Source: Sweltsa coloradensis
Lineage: Eukaryota > Arthropoda > Insecta > Plecoptera > Chloroperlidae
NCBI GenBank assembly: GCA_024449915.1
Contig: JAMZAV010000811.1
Coordinates: 496,001 to 560,000 of the forward strand
DNA: 64,000 nt
Direction of reading: 5' to 3'
The notes under the pieces were generated by a model. That model was given only the letters and a program-made list of their open reading frames with translations, did not search any database and was not told the origin of the DNA. A program made the translations under genes and the position numbers. Below are positions 35,901 to 46,150 of this stretch, piece after piece (position 1 is the first letter of the stretch; each line of letters opens with the position of its first letter).

Positions 35901-38900
35901 TAAGTAAAAATTAAAATTACAATTAATAAACCTACAAATTAACAAACAATTAAAAATATTAATTAACAGTAAACAAATATATCAAAATTATAAGTGCAAC
36001 AAACATAAGAGTAAAAAATGTTTGAAAGAATAGAGGGGGAAATGCTAATGACCTTCAACTGCAGTCCAATCACGGATTGATTTTTTGAAAGTATTAAAAT
36101 CAGAGAATATGTCGAACTTTGGTAAATTAGGTAAATTATTATAAAAGGAAGGTAAACGAAAGGTGATTGATCTACGGGTAATAGAAAGTCTAGGTCTAGC
36201 TACATGGAAAAGGTGCGTAAGCCTAGTAAAGCGGGATGGAACATGAAGTGGAAACATGGAGACAAGACTGGTGGACCGGAAAATGCCATTGATGATACGG
36301 TGCAAGAAGGACATGTCATAGCGTTTTCTTCGAGTGGCTAGATCTGTCATGAAAAGTTCACTCATAATTTGTTGACGAGACCAGGCATTAAAAGCTGGGA
36401 CACGATGACGTACAATTGCACAGAAAAATGAAAGTACTCTATCTATTTTATAATGTTAGTATCAGCTGATAATGCCCAAATTGGAGTACAGTACTCAATC
36501 ACAGGTAAAAACACAGCCCGTGAAATATGATTTTAGAGCAGTTGGGTCATATTGTCATATCATAAGATAATATTGAGGTTAAACTATTTTAAGAATGATA
36601 TTTATCTTCAGATGTAACGGGAATATAAAAAGTGGAGACGCAGGCGTCAAGATACTTCCACATTCCAATATTTCTCGTCATCGGATACGCTACTTAGCTC
36701 TCGGTGTAGAGTGCTCGTAATAACCGAACAAAAAGTGTGAAGTGTTCCACGTTTGACTGACAAGTATTCACGCATGCGTATCAACATTCTCCACGTGTAG
36801 AACTAGAGTGATGTACGTTAAGTGTTCTTATGAGATGAGCAATGAGTTGGAGGGTGTTGCTCCCAGTTTGGCTGGGATGGTGTACATTGCAATTGCAAAG
36901 TGTATGGTTAGGTTTTTAAGAGGGGACGATAAGCTTAAGCCAACTCAAATGCGCGCACTCAGGTGTTGATGATTTCTGCTGAACGGTTGGTAATATGACT
37001 AAAATCATTACCAAATTTTGCATGGATGTTAATAAAGTGCTTTTAGGTTGATATCCACAATTGGTAGAAAAAGATAAATCTTAAAGATCCATTGCGAGAC
37101 ATAAGTTCAAAAAGTAAAAAAAATTGGAAATCCAATACATGGATTTCAATTCTGGGATTTCCCACAACAGTTTATCTTACGGTAAAACCAAATTAACCTG
37201 CACGTCCACATTGATTTAAACGTTGACATTCAGTCTGCGAATTTGAGTTTAAAAAATCTGCACACTTGAAATAAATTCCCAAAGTTAAAAAAAATAGAGT
37301 AATTTCGGTGACAGAACAAAACAATTTAAAATAATGCCCAGGGTGCATTCATCCCCTAACTGTTGCGGATAGGATAATTGTGAAGGGATGTCCGAGGGCT
37401 GTTTAAGAGGATTCAATCCCTTACATTCGCATTAATGACTGAGGAAAACCTCGGGAAAAAAACTACAGTCAGGATTGCCGGTCCCAACGGGATTTGAACC
37501 CGGGACCTCCCGAAGCAGAGTCGCGCGCTTATCGCCCGAGCCAACACAAATGGCAACTCGGATTTTCATGAAATTTTCAGGGGACCTTTGAAACCTTTGA
37601 ACTCTGGTGATTCTAGCCTTTTATGTAGCGTTTCTTATGAATCAAGTACCGTAGGTTGATCAAAATCAAACCAACAGTACGTTTACTATTTTAATGATAC
37701 ATTATGAAAAAAGAAATTACTTTTAATTATCGTACACACCATTAAATAATAATTGATCCCGTGTTTTTACTTAATGGTATACTATAAAACAACATTAAGA
37801 TAAGCACTAGCACGAAAAAGAAAGAAAAAAATTGTCACATTATTGCTATAAACAAGCTAATAGCAGCAAGTTATTTCTAGGAATTCAATTTATAGCATGT
37901 AATTTTGCCTTGTGTTCCGACTTGAAAATATTGGAGTTTCAATAATTTTATTTTTCATTCCTTTTCTGTCTCACTTTAGAATATTGACATTGTTTTTCCT
38001 CAACGTGAGGACGATAGCGCTTCTCTATTTCAAGGCCTCGTAGCGGCTTGCGCGTCACGCCTGGCAGCTATGTGATACTACCCGGCGTACACGTATGCAC
38101 AACAAGTGGCCTGGGATTAGGCGCCAACCTACGACATTCAAACCTCGCACTCGCAGCATTGAATTAATAAAGTTTCACGTGGAAATGTTGGACTTATTTA
38201 TGATAGTTTCAAGATCACGATTATAATATTATCATCATTTAATTTCTCTACAGTTTCGACAATCAATGTCTGATATATACTATCATGTTTAATAAAATCG
38301 CACGCACACACAAAACTTATGCACAAAAGCCTTACTCACTCAAAGGCATTGAGAATCAAGCCTATGTATAATTTCCTTCTACATTTGCATACTCTAAATA
38401 CATATTAACAGTCACTTTTGCATACTCTAAAGTATACAAATTAACAGTCACTGCCCCACGACTATACATCCTTAGAAAGCAAGGGCAAAATATAATTTGC
38501 AATTATTGTTATAAAATATGTAATAGCTCTTAGTCCGTTGCAAACAATTATGTTTACCGTCCATCACCGACAGTGTTGGCTCGGGCGCTAAGCGCTCGAC
38601 TCTGATTCTGGAGGTCCCGGGTTCGAATCCCTTAAGACAACTGAAGGTTTTTCCGAGGTTTTCCTCACTCGTTTATGCGAAAGGAAAGGGAGTCCTCTTA
38701 ATCAGCCCTCGGACGTCCTTTCAGTCCTATCCGCAACATACCTAGTTCACCTGAAGAGGGACATACTGCACCCTATAGCCTAATAGGTTTCATTCCTATG
38801 GTAAAATTTTTAAAATTTATCATCCATCACGTACATACTTGCTACGATGTTATTGTAACCTGCTCACTGCACATATATACCTTGTGTCCTAGGCTTGACG

Positions 38901-40648
38901 TTAAGGTACCGAACCCGGTGGTAACTTCGGTAACTCTCCGCCAGAGGTCGGGGCTCTCGAGCAGCGCGCTCTGTTTCTTGACCTTGAACTGCTTGTGATC
39001 TAGCGGCCAGTTGAAGCTGCCGACACTCTTCCTCTTCCCGCCCTTGTCCAAGGCGAAGACTGTCAGAGTGACAAACTTGCTGGGCACGAGGCAGGCTTCC
39101 ACCTGGGGGGCGTTCTTGTAGGCGGAGGGCTTGTTGGGGCAGATGACGAAGTCGAAGTCCTGGTTGAAGCGGGGCCAGGACTCTTCCTTGGTCTCTGTCT
39201 CGAACTTGTCCTTGCCCGGGAACACCTTCACCTAGAGACAGAGAAGGGGTATTAAGATGATGTCACAACATTTCATTCATCATTACAACCACTTTAACAA
39301 AAACATCGGTGCAAAGTTTCATTGCACAGGATGACATTCAACATTGGCCAAGTTCTAGTTCCATTCATATTTTGAATAATATTTACACAATGTTTATTGA
39401 TCTCTTTCATCTGATTCATTTGGCCTGTTGAATGTGATATAACAGAAGGAGGCCCAAAAGCCCCTGGAAACAAAATTGCGCTCGTAATATCATACTAGTC
39501 ATTTTATAAAAATTTAACTTAATTTGGATAGTTTTTCACCTATATAGTGCAATCACTACTAATCACATTCTACTTAACTGATTGTGGAAGATTTCCAAAA
39601 AAAAATTCAGAGTCATAGTGCACGTAGGTCTACTTCGGATATTTCTTCGAGAAAAAGTTTAGTTCAATCTTTGTAAATAAAGTCGGCGAAACCATAACAG
39701 GTGATTAAACCTTACATCTTAAGGACAAAACTAGCCAATACTATTCAGTCATTTCCTCCACTTCTTCAAACCAATCTTTAGAGTTTAGATGACATTCTCT
39801 CAACTCACACCTTCCTCAAACTACCACACCTCTTTGCATCTCTGGTGCGCCCACTATAGAGTGAAATCACGCATAGCCTGGTGATGACGCAATGCACGTG
39901 TTTGTAGCACAACCAGAAAGTGTCATGGCAGCATCACTGGACTGGCGGACTAGAAATGGACTTTGACGTCACTGATTTCAGAAGGAAATGTCAAAGGGTC
40001 TATCCCAACGTAGGAAATTTAGAATTTTAGATACAGTTGAAGTTTATTAGTAACGTGTACCCGTAAAACTACCTGGTGTTAAATGACAAAATTAATTTAC
40101 TTCACATCTGCAAAAAAGGCTAAAAATGGGAAAAAAAATTGGGGTTTTTCCCGGAAATGTACTCTAGTATTGCTATTTTTAGTTACAAAAATGCAATGTA
40201 TGCAAAAATTTCAACATCAAAACTAGTTTTAGGAATGTGTTTCAAATTTGAATTATGACTTCAAATTATGCTTTTATTCAAAATCCAAAATTTCCCAAAA
40301 TTTCTTAAAAAACGAATAATTTTTTTGAAAAACACTAAAAATCTCAGAAATTTTTTGAAACTTCAAATTTGGTCTGAAAAGTCTCTAAAGGCTAACCTTG
40401 ACGAGGTAGCCGACTGCGGGGATGTTTCCGACACTCGCCGGTAGATGTCTCGCTCCGATCACGTGCACGGTCAGCTTGTTGGTGACGGAGTTGAACGTGG
40501 CCTTGAACCCGACGCAGGGGTGAGTGTCGAGCGTCTCGTCTGTCTTCCCATTGGTCGAACCCTGGCTCGACTTGGTCAGGCTGGCCAATAGCGGAGAGGA
40601 TAGCTTGTCTGTGATGAGAGTCCGGAGCTGGGCTAATGCTCCGGCCAT
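32842..40648 (-). CDS. Synaptotagmin-like tandem C2-domain protein (complete gene)
   Basis: Five exons on the minus strand, 40648-40397, 39231-38881, 35283-35142, 34512-34309 and 32984-32842, give 363 residues with all phases matching. The ATG sits in CCAAGATGG. Residues 1-45 form a soluble N-terminus without a membrane anchor. C2A begins about GFKATFNSVTNKLTVHVIGA and runs through SWPRFNQDFDF and TVFALDKGGKRKSVGSF. C2B spans exons 3-5, with YVKMTVTNSFG, YLGRVVIR and the hallmark end HWSVAMQKPGNPVTQWHSLL. The Asp residues that bind calcium are mostly missing (IPAVGYLVKV where SDPYVKV is usual), so calcium-independent membrane or partner binding is likely. It resembles the TC2N, Syt14/16 and B/K group, but I cannot assign an orthologue. 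A 5' UTR intron is likely (acceptor CCCTAG at 40658-40657). Confidence 0.9.
34309..34512 (-). CDS. C2 gene exon 4: C2B middle
   Basis: Acceptor ATTCCAG at 34514-34513, donor AAG G/GTAGG at 34308, phase 1 at both ends. It encodes MLYVKMTVTNSFGQIV, CQKTLNFAPSISVHWP and NKGMSATFTLNTKIK. The first methionine is internal, not a start. Confidence 0.93.
34715..34960 (-). repeat. Element C, copy 1 (intronic)
   Basis: Matches the element at 49435-49795: GTCTGGGCCCGGGGCAGAAT with TTGGCCC, GATCGTAGAAGGCGA, TCGCAAATATCAG, AGCGAGCTCTGG. The poly-C run at 34850-34862 lies inside. It occupies C2 gene intron 3. Confidence 0.65.
35142..35283 (-). CDS. C2 gene exon 3
   Basis: Acceptor TTCATCAG at 35285-35284, phase 0; donor AAT G/GTGAGT at 35141. 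It encodes LVPRSKDQMEVTLCHTAGD, IGEDDLVNLRINRLRW and TDKTKEYEHKN, the first strands of C2B. Confidence 0.92.
35818..36545 (-). pseudogene. Non-LTR retrotransposon fragment (RT C-terminus and 3' tail)
   Basis: On the minus strand VIEYCTPIWALSADTN is the end of a reverse transcriptase palm/thumb region. After a one-base frameshift near 36440 it continues in another frame as RVLSFFCAIVRHRVPAFNAW and then DLATRRKRYDMSFLHRIING, HVPSRFTRLTHLFHVARPR and FRLPSFYNNLPN, the typical jockey/CR1/I-like tail. A TAAATAAATAAATAAAT run at 35818-35842 looks like the 3' end. Inert: 5'-truncated and frameshifted. It sits in C2 gene intron 2. Confidence 0.85.
36940..37305 (+). repeat. Dispersed repeat B, copy 2
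   Basis: Same order of blocks as 29604-29975, with scattered substitutions and indels. It is immediately followed by a SINE copy. Confidence 0.68.
37333..37555 (-). repeat. SINE family A, near full-length minus copy
   Basis: Minus strand: TGTTGGCTCGGGCGATAAGC head, B box GGGTTCAAATCCC, GGACCGGCAATCCTGACTG, CGAGGTTTTCCTCAG, CCTCGGACATCCCTTCACAA and GCACCCTGGGC end. Confidence 0.85.
38566..38790 (+). repeat. SINE family A, plus copy next to C2 exon 2
   Basis: TGTTGGCTCGGGCGCTAAGC head and perfect B box GGGTTCGAATCCC, with a small deletion after it. The tail ends CTGCACCCTATAG. It lies within 100 bp of the C2 exon 2 donor and is antisense to the gene. Confidence 0.85.
38881..39231 (-). CDS. 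C2 gene exon 2: most of C2A
   Basis: Acceptor TCTCTAG at 39233-39232, donor AAG/GTATAT at 38880, phase 0-0, 117 codons. It encodes VKVFPGKDKFETETKEES, WPRFNQDFDFVICPNKP, FVTLTVFALDKGGKRKS and DLWRRVTEVTTGFGTLT. Only one Asp remains in the loop that usually holds three. Confidence 0.95.
40397..40648 (-). CDS. C2 gene exon 1: start codon and C2A beginning
   Basis: ATG at 40648-40646 in CCAAGATGG; 84 codons; donor AAG/GTTAGC. It encodes MAGALAQLRTLITDKLSS, a Ser/Thr-rich spacer, then CVGFKATFNSVTNKLTVHV. No signal peptide or membrane segment, so it is cytosolic. Confidence 0.93.
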
Positions 40649-42044
40649 CTTGGATTCTAGGGGGTGGTTTTTCTTGAATTACGGTTAAATCTGAAAGAAG
40701 GTAAGAAAAAGAATGACTGTAACATACAATTTTGACACATCATGCCTTTGACAGTTTTGACCAGTCATCAGAGATAAATTCAGTTAGCATATTATTTGGA
40801 TAGATGGTCCAGTTTTTCCATCAAACTTCTTGAATTCAATAATAACTAAAAATAATCAATGAAATGGAGGCAATCTTGTAATTTGTTGTCCAGACACTTA
40901 TTTGATTCTCTTTTGTCCTTGAATTCATCCATTAGGGTGTAAAAATTAGAAAGGCTTTTTAAATCTTGAAATATTTTATTTGATATTTGGTTTGGGCTCT
41001 TTATTGTAATTTGGTACCTCAATATGCCTAAGTAATTTTATAAAAAGTTTTAGTAGGCTAATTGGGCCCAACGTTGATTGGCAAATGTAAGTTACTTAGT
41101 AAAGGTGATGTACAAATTGACAACCTCAGGATTTCTACAAACGATATTAAGGATAGTTACTTCAGTTGGACGAAGCTTGAATTAATATTCATTACATTTT
41201 ATATCTATGATTTTACAAAAAATTATTTTTATAATTTTAACTTCAAAATTAATATACATCATATTATATCATGTTACAAACTTTCGACATTTAAGAGAAA
41301 TTTGCATATTGTTGATTAAGTTTTAGTAATTTGTCGATTCTAATAGACATTTTCGTACAAGCCCAATCGGCGGCTAATGGTTAATTCTTCTTTCTCTAAG
41401 TTGTATTGAGAAGTTATTACATTCCACTTTCACCAAAGATGACATCAATAAACCTACTTATTAATTTTCACGTAATTAAAATGTATTCAATAAATCACCT
41501 CACATCGAATCATCGCTCGTTCTGCAATCCTGAGGTTACACCACCAGTCACAAGACTAATATCGTATTCTAGACAGCAAGCTTAAAACATCACCAAACTA
41601 ACAATTAACTTTCATTTTATTTCAATTCCATTACACAATGTAATATGTCAGTACACACAAATAATATAAGTTCGTCACTGTAATAAATCAAATTATTGCA
41701 ATGGAGGTGGATAAGAAACTATAGATGCTGGTAATACGATAAAATGAAAGGACGTAATCGCCTACGAACTTAAAAAAAGCACTATGGCATTATCGGGTTC
41801 AATTCCCGTTTCAGACTGAAGTTTTTAGCTTGGAACGTGAATTTGAATCTATTATTACTGTACTTAGGTTGGGTTGGGTATGTTAAGTAAACGGTGATTT
41901 GGAGCCGTATTAACTACCAAAGAATAATAAAATTATAAACTGTTCATACAATTGTTGTGTTTGTTATTTGTGTTGATTGTTGTGTGTGCTTATTCTGGCC
42001 TTGCCTACTCGCACCATGGATAAAGAAATTAAAAACACAATCGT

Positions 42045-42190
42045 ATTTAGAGTCTCTAGGCCTACCCATCTCAGTCAAAGAACTGATTTTCAGTAGGGAA
42101 CTTTAATTTAAAACCGACCAAGACAACCATGTAGGCGCCGACACCTTCGATGAGCAAACAATCACTGCGTTAACCACGGGCATTGTGTTT
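42045..42190 (-). repeat. Second SINE-like family, copy 4
   Basis: On the minus strand: GGTGTCGGCGCCTACATGGT, TGTCTTGGTCGG, CTACTGAAAATCAGTT and CTTTGACTGAG, the same block order as at 1.9 kb. Confidence 0.55.
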
Positions 42191-42520
42191 GAACTAGGCT
42201 AGAATGGTTTACGTAATACGATACGATTATCACTGAAGGTCGATGCACAACCACCCGTGAAGCAAGCCGACGGGAACACATCAAATAATAATTGTGTTAA
42301 TTATAATTTGTTATTGTGTTATTCCGCATATTTTTATTTAATTTATTTCGCATATTACTGGCGTATAAACCATCAAACAGCGGATACATCTTGATTCCGA
42401 TTGGTTCCGGTAACGTACGGAACGGGAACGTTACGGAAAGTTAAAACTTGTCAAAGTTCCCGTTCTCGTTCCCGGGGTACGGGCACGGGAGGCTTTATTG
42501 TGCATCGTGTCGTAAGTTTT

Positions 42521-42572
42521 ACCAGAGTCGATAAAGAAGTTTCCCCGTTGAAACTTCTTTATCGACTCTGGT
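42521..42572. repeat. Perfect 22-bp hairpin with 8-nt loop
   Basis: Arms 42521-42542 and 42551-42572 are exact reverse complements (starting ACCAGAGTCGATAAAG), with loop CCCCGTTG. Outside, CCCGTTCTCGTT occurs on both sides (near 42460 and 42597) and TTGTGCATCG recurs as a direct repeat near 42499 and 42629, so the hairpin may be the centre of a larger mobile unit. Confidence 0.95.
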
Positions 42573-42773
42573 TATACATGAAATAAAACTTTCTTCCCGT
42601 TCTCGTTCTCGTTGTCGTTCTTGTTAAATTGTGCATCGATGTTAAACCGAACTAAATAATGGCGGACGCGTTAAAAAGTTTTAAGAAAATTCATTCTTCT
42701 GCCATCAGAAGCGCACCATCTATCGTCGACTTTGCACACTGTCAACTAGGCGGCTACGGACAGTCGGATTGTC

Positions 42774-43545
42774 AATACTAGGAAAACGCTTAAGTCCCGC
42801 CGCGTTGTTGGATGAGCGTAATTGGTGCATTGAGCTGCCATGTGTTATGCGGATTTTCTGTTGTTCTGTGAAAAAATCAATACTAAGTTGAAGATTTTTT
42901 TTAAATTAAATTAAATTAAATTAAATGAAAAATTAACTTTAAATTTTTTTTTTTTAGTTAATTGTAATTTAAAAAAAGGAAAAAATCGTAATATTGAAAT
43001 TTTCATAAGAGATAATTATTTGATTGCGCACAAATTTTACACAAATATCTGAATTTATAAAATTAAGGTTCTGTGAAAAAATTATAACAATAGGATAAAG
43101 CATGTAGGTGTTATAAGTCAAAGAATTGTTTTAAAAGAAAAAAAAAAACGTAAAAATTCTATTTTCATGAGAAATAGTTTTTGATTGCGATCAATTTTCA
43201 CACGAATACCTTAATTCATGAAATTAAGGTTCTGTCAAAAAATCATTAAAATTGGACAAAGCATGTAGGTGTTATAAGCTGAAGAAATTTTTCAAAAATC
43301 GAAAAAAATCGTAAAAATTGCGATTTTCATGAGAAATAATTTTTCGATTGCGCTCAAAAACGTGGCAGTTCTTCGTTCAGAGATTTCGAAGGCCTCCATA
43401 AAATTTCATCGCAATTGGAGTATCGGTTTAGCCGGAATCGTGTTAACAGACACACAAAAAAAAAAGAAAAAAAAAACATTCCGGATTTTTTTCTCCAGTG
43501 TAGTGAAATGGAATCTTCGCTTCGCTCGCTACGCTCATCCAATTA
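42774..43545 (+). repeat. Repeat D, copy 1
   Basis: Starts AATACTAGGAAAACGC and TTAAGTCCCGCCGCGTTG, has internal AAATTTCATCGCAATTGGAG and TTTAGCCGGAATCGTG, a poly-A-rich stretch, and ends CTTCGCTTCGCTCGCTACGC then TCATCCAA. TTGGATGAGCGTA near its start is the inverted complement of its end. Confidence 0.85.
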
Positions 43546-44645
43546 CATTCTTATCGTTTAATAAATTACTTGTAGTTTATTAAGAATAATTAATAAATAA
43601 ATTACCTTTTATCATGGATGAACAGTTTGTTTGTATACATTCGTCTTGTTACATTCACAATGCACGCATGTTACATAAATGCGAGATAGGACACTTGGTA
43701 TATCGCTAAGTTTTTTGTTTGCGTTGAGGTGACTCGAGTGCTATGATTTGCACCACTGATGCATTGCACTGATGCACACTCGTGTGCTAGTGAAGGACCA
43801 ACTTAACTCCCCCTACTGGATATCATACTCAAACAAATGTATCTCGTTAATTTATCTTGTTTATGTTGTTTGCGAGTTGATACAATTCAACAATACTTTT
43901 GAATTTAATAATATTATAATTTAATCGATAAAGTCTGAACTGATACTGGCTGGCATCGAACCGGTAACCTAACGCATTAGAGTCTACGACGATCGGTGAA
44001 ACTAGCATTAAATCAATCACAGACAATCTCACTATCCTTGAAAATAGTACAGAAGTTTGCACAGCCTTCTCGCCTCCCGTGTTTGGAAACATTACCTTGG
44101 CAGTGCATTAGTTTGCGGAAAGAAGACAAAACATCCCATTATCACCTTAACATCATTGACAAATAGGAATAACACTCAATGTTATTTCAGGAAATAAACA
44201 ATGACAAACCACATGGACAGACCATCGGTGATAATGGCAGACGTTTATGAGACGTGTTAACAACGCTAAAGACAGTAAATTGTCTTGCGCGCCTCCTGTT
44301 TTCGTTACAAGTAATGCAATTTAAACTATAATAATTATTAATTATTCATTAATAATACTAATTTTATACCCTACGATAAAAAAGTCATACAACTATACAT
44401 GGTTTCGCCAAACGATGGCATTGTCAAACAAAAAAACTCAGTTTAAATAGTTAAAATTTAATTTAAAATTAATAAAATTTTGTTAAATGTTTAATCAAAC
44501 CCATTCTTTATTAATATTATCACACTTTTTATCCTTGCAAAGGCGTAATATTTATGTAATGGAATATGCAGATTAGAACCACTGTATCTTTATTAGTTCA
44601 GACGATATAATCAAACAGAAACGGGTCAGCGCGCGCGACCACGCA

Positions 44646-44659
44646 TGACCTTTGACCCC
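44646..44659. promoter_or_regulatory. DR1 nuclear-receptor-type site
   Basis: TGACCTTTGACCCC, i.e. GGGGTCAAAGGTCA on the minus strand, is two hexamer half-sites spaced by one base. That is the form bound by HNF4 and RXR/USP partners. Nothing in the sequence shows that it is occupied. Confidence 0.4.
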
Positions 44660-44955
44660 CGCCCACCGCAACCGGCATAATATTTTTTACAAGCTCAAAC
44701 ACGAGGAATAGGTGATTTTTCACGTAACCAACAGTTTAGATCCTTGTCCTGCTTTTACTTTAAAAATTTAAAAATGGAAAAAAATATATTTACCCAATTT
44801 ATATTTATTTATTGTAACACGAAAAAGAACTGAATAACGAAGAGGACATATTATATTCAATTACGCGGACAACAATGCACACAAAAAATGCACGAACAAA
44901 CAGAATAATAAACATTTTACAAGAATGTCAAAAAATACAGTTGAGAGCATGAATA

Positions 44956-45557
44956 AATACTAGGAAAACGCTTAAGTCCCGCCGCGTTGTTGGATGAGCG
45001 TAATTGGTGCATTGAGTAGCCAAGTGTTATGCGGATTTTCTGTTGTTCTGTGAAAAAATCATTACTAAGTTGAAGATTTTTTTAAAATTCATTTAAATTA
45101 AATTTAAAAAAAAAAAAAAAATTAAACGTAATTTTAAAAAAGAAAAAAATCGTTAAATTTAATTCGATTTTCATGAGAAATAATTATTCAATTGTACTCA
45201 AATTTCACATGAATATATTAATTCATAAATTAAGGTTCTGTGAAAAAATCATTACAATCGGATAAAGCATGTAGGTGTTATAAGTCAAAGAAATTTAAAA
45301 AAATATTAAAAAATTGAAAAATTGCAATTTTCATGACAAATAATTTTTCGATTACGCGCAAAAACGTGGCAGTTTTAAGTTCAGAGATTTAGAAGGTCTC
45401 CACAAAATTTCATCGCAATTGGAGTATCGGTTTAGCCGGAATCGTGTGGACAAACAAACAAAAATACAAAAATACAAAAAAAAAAAAACATTCCGGAATT
45501 TGTTCTCCAGTGTAGTAGAATGGAATCTTCGCTTCGCTCGCTACGCTCGCTACGCTT
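44956..45557 (+). repeat. Repeat D, copy 2
   Basis: Same start and end blocks as the 42.77 kb copy but about 170 bp shorter. Internal ATCGCAATTGGAGTATCGG with TTTAGCCGG is conserved. Confidence 0.85.
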
Positions 45558-45821
45558 TATCCAAAAATATGAAAATCGATCTAGAAATTAAAATATCCAT
45601 CTCAGCGGGGTATCAAACCCCGGTCTCTCAATTGCAGATCGAATGCTTTACCCCTAACATACCGGTTTTACTAAACTAATTTAACTAAATAAAAAAATAA
45701 AAAACAATAAATTTAATTCAGAGCTTAGAACGAAGAGAAAGAAAAACGAAAGAAAGAAAAAAAAACATAAGAAAGAGACAGAAGAATACAATAAAGGAGA
45801 GAAGCGATGCATGGCAGCTAA

Positions 45822-46150
45822 TTGGATGAGCGTAGCGAGCGTAGCAAGCGAAGCGAAGATTCCATTTCACTACCTGGAGAAAAAATCCGGAATGTTTTTT
45901 TTTTTTTTTTTTTTTTTGTATTTTGTGTGTCTGTGAAACGATCGCTAACCATACTCCAATTGCGATGAAATTTATGGAGGTCTGTGAAAATCCCACGAAG
46001 AACTGCAGGGAGGAAAATCGATCAAAAAATATTTCTCAGAAAATCGCAATTTTACGATTTTTTTTCGATTTTTAAAAAATTCTTTGACTATACTCTAATG
46101 CTTATCCGATTGTAATGATTTTTCACATAACCTTTTTTTAAATTTCAGCC
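45822..46150 (-). repeat. Repeat D, copy 3, inverted and truncated
   Basis: Begins ATTGGATGAGCGTAGCGAGC on the plus strand, the reverse complement of the D end, and carries CTCCAATTGCGATGAAATTT. The D start is missing. Confidence 0.8.

Noticed and set aside
36045..36365. Stand-alone 106-residue gene
   Set aside because: It is the 3' piece of a frameshifted, 5'-truncated LINE reverse transcriptase.
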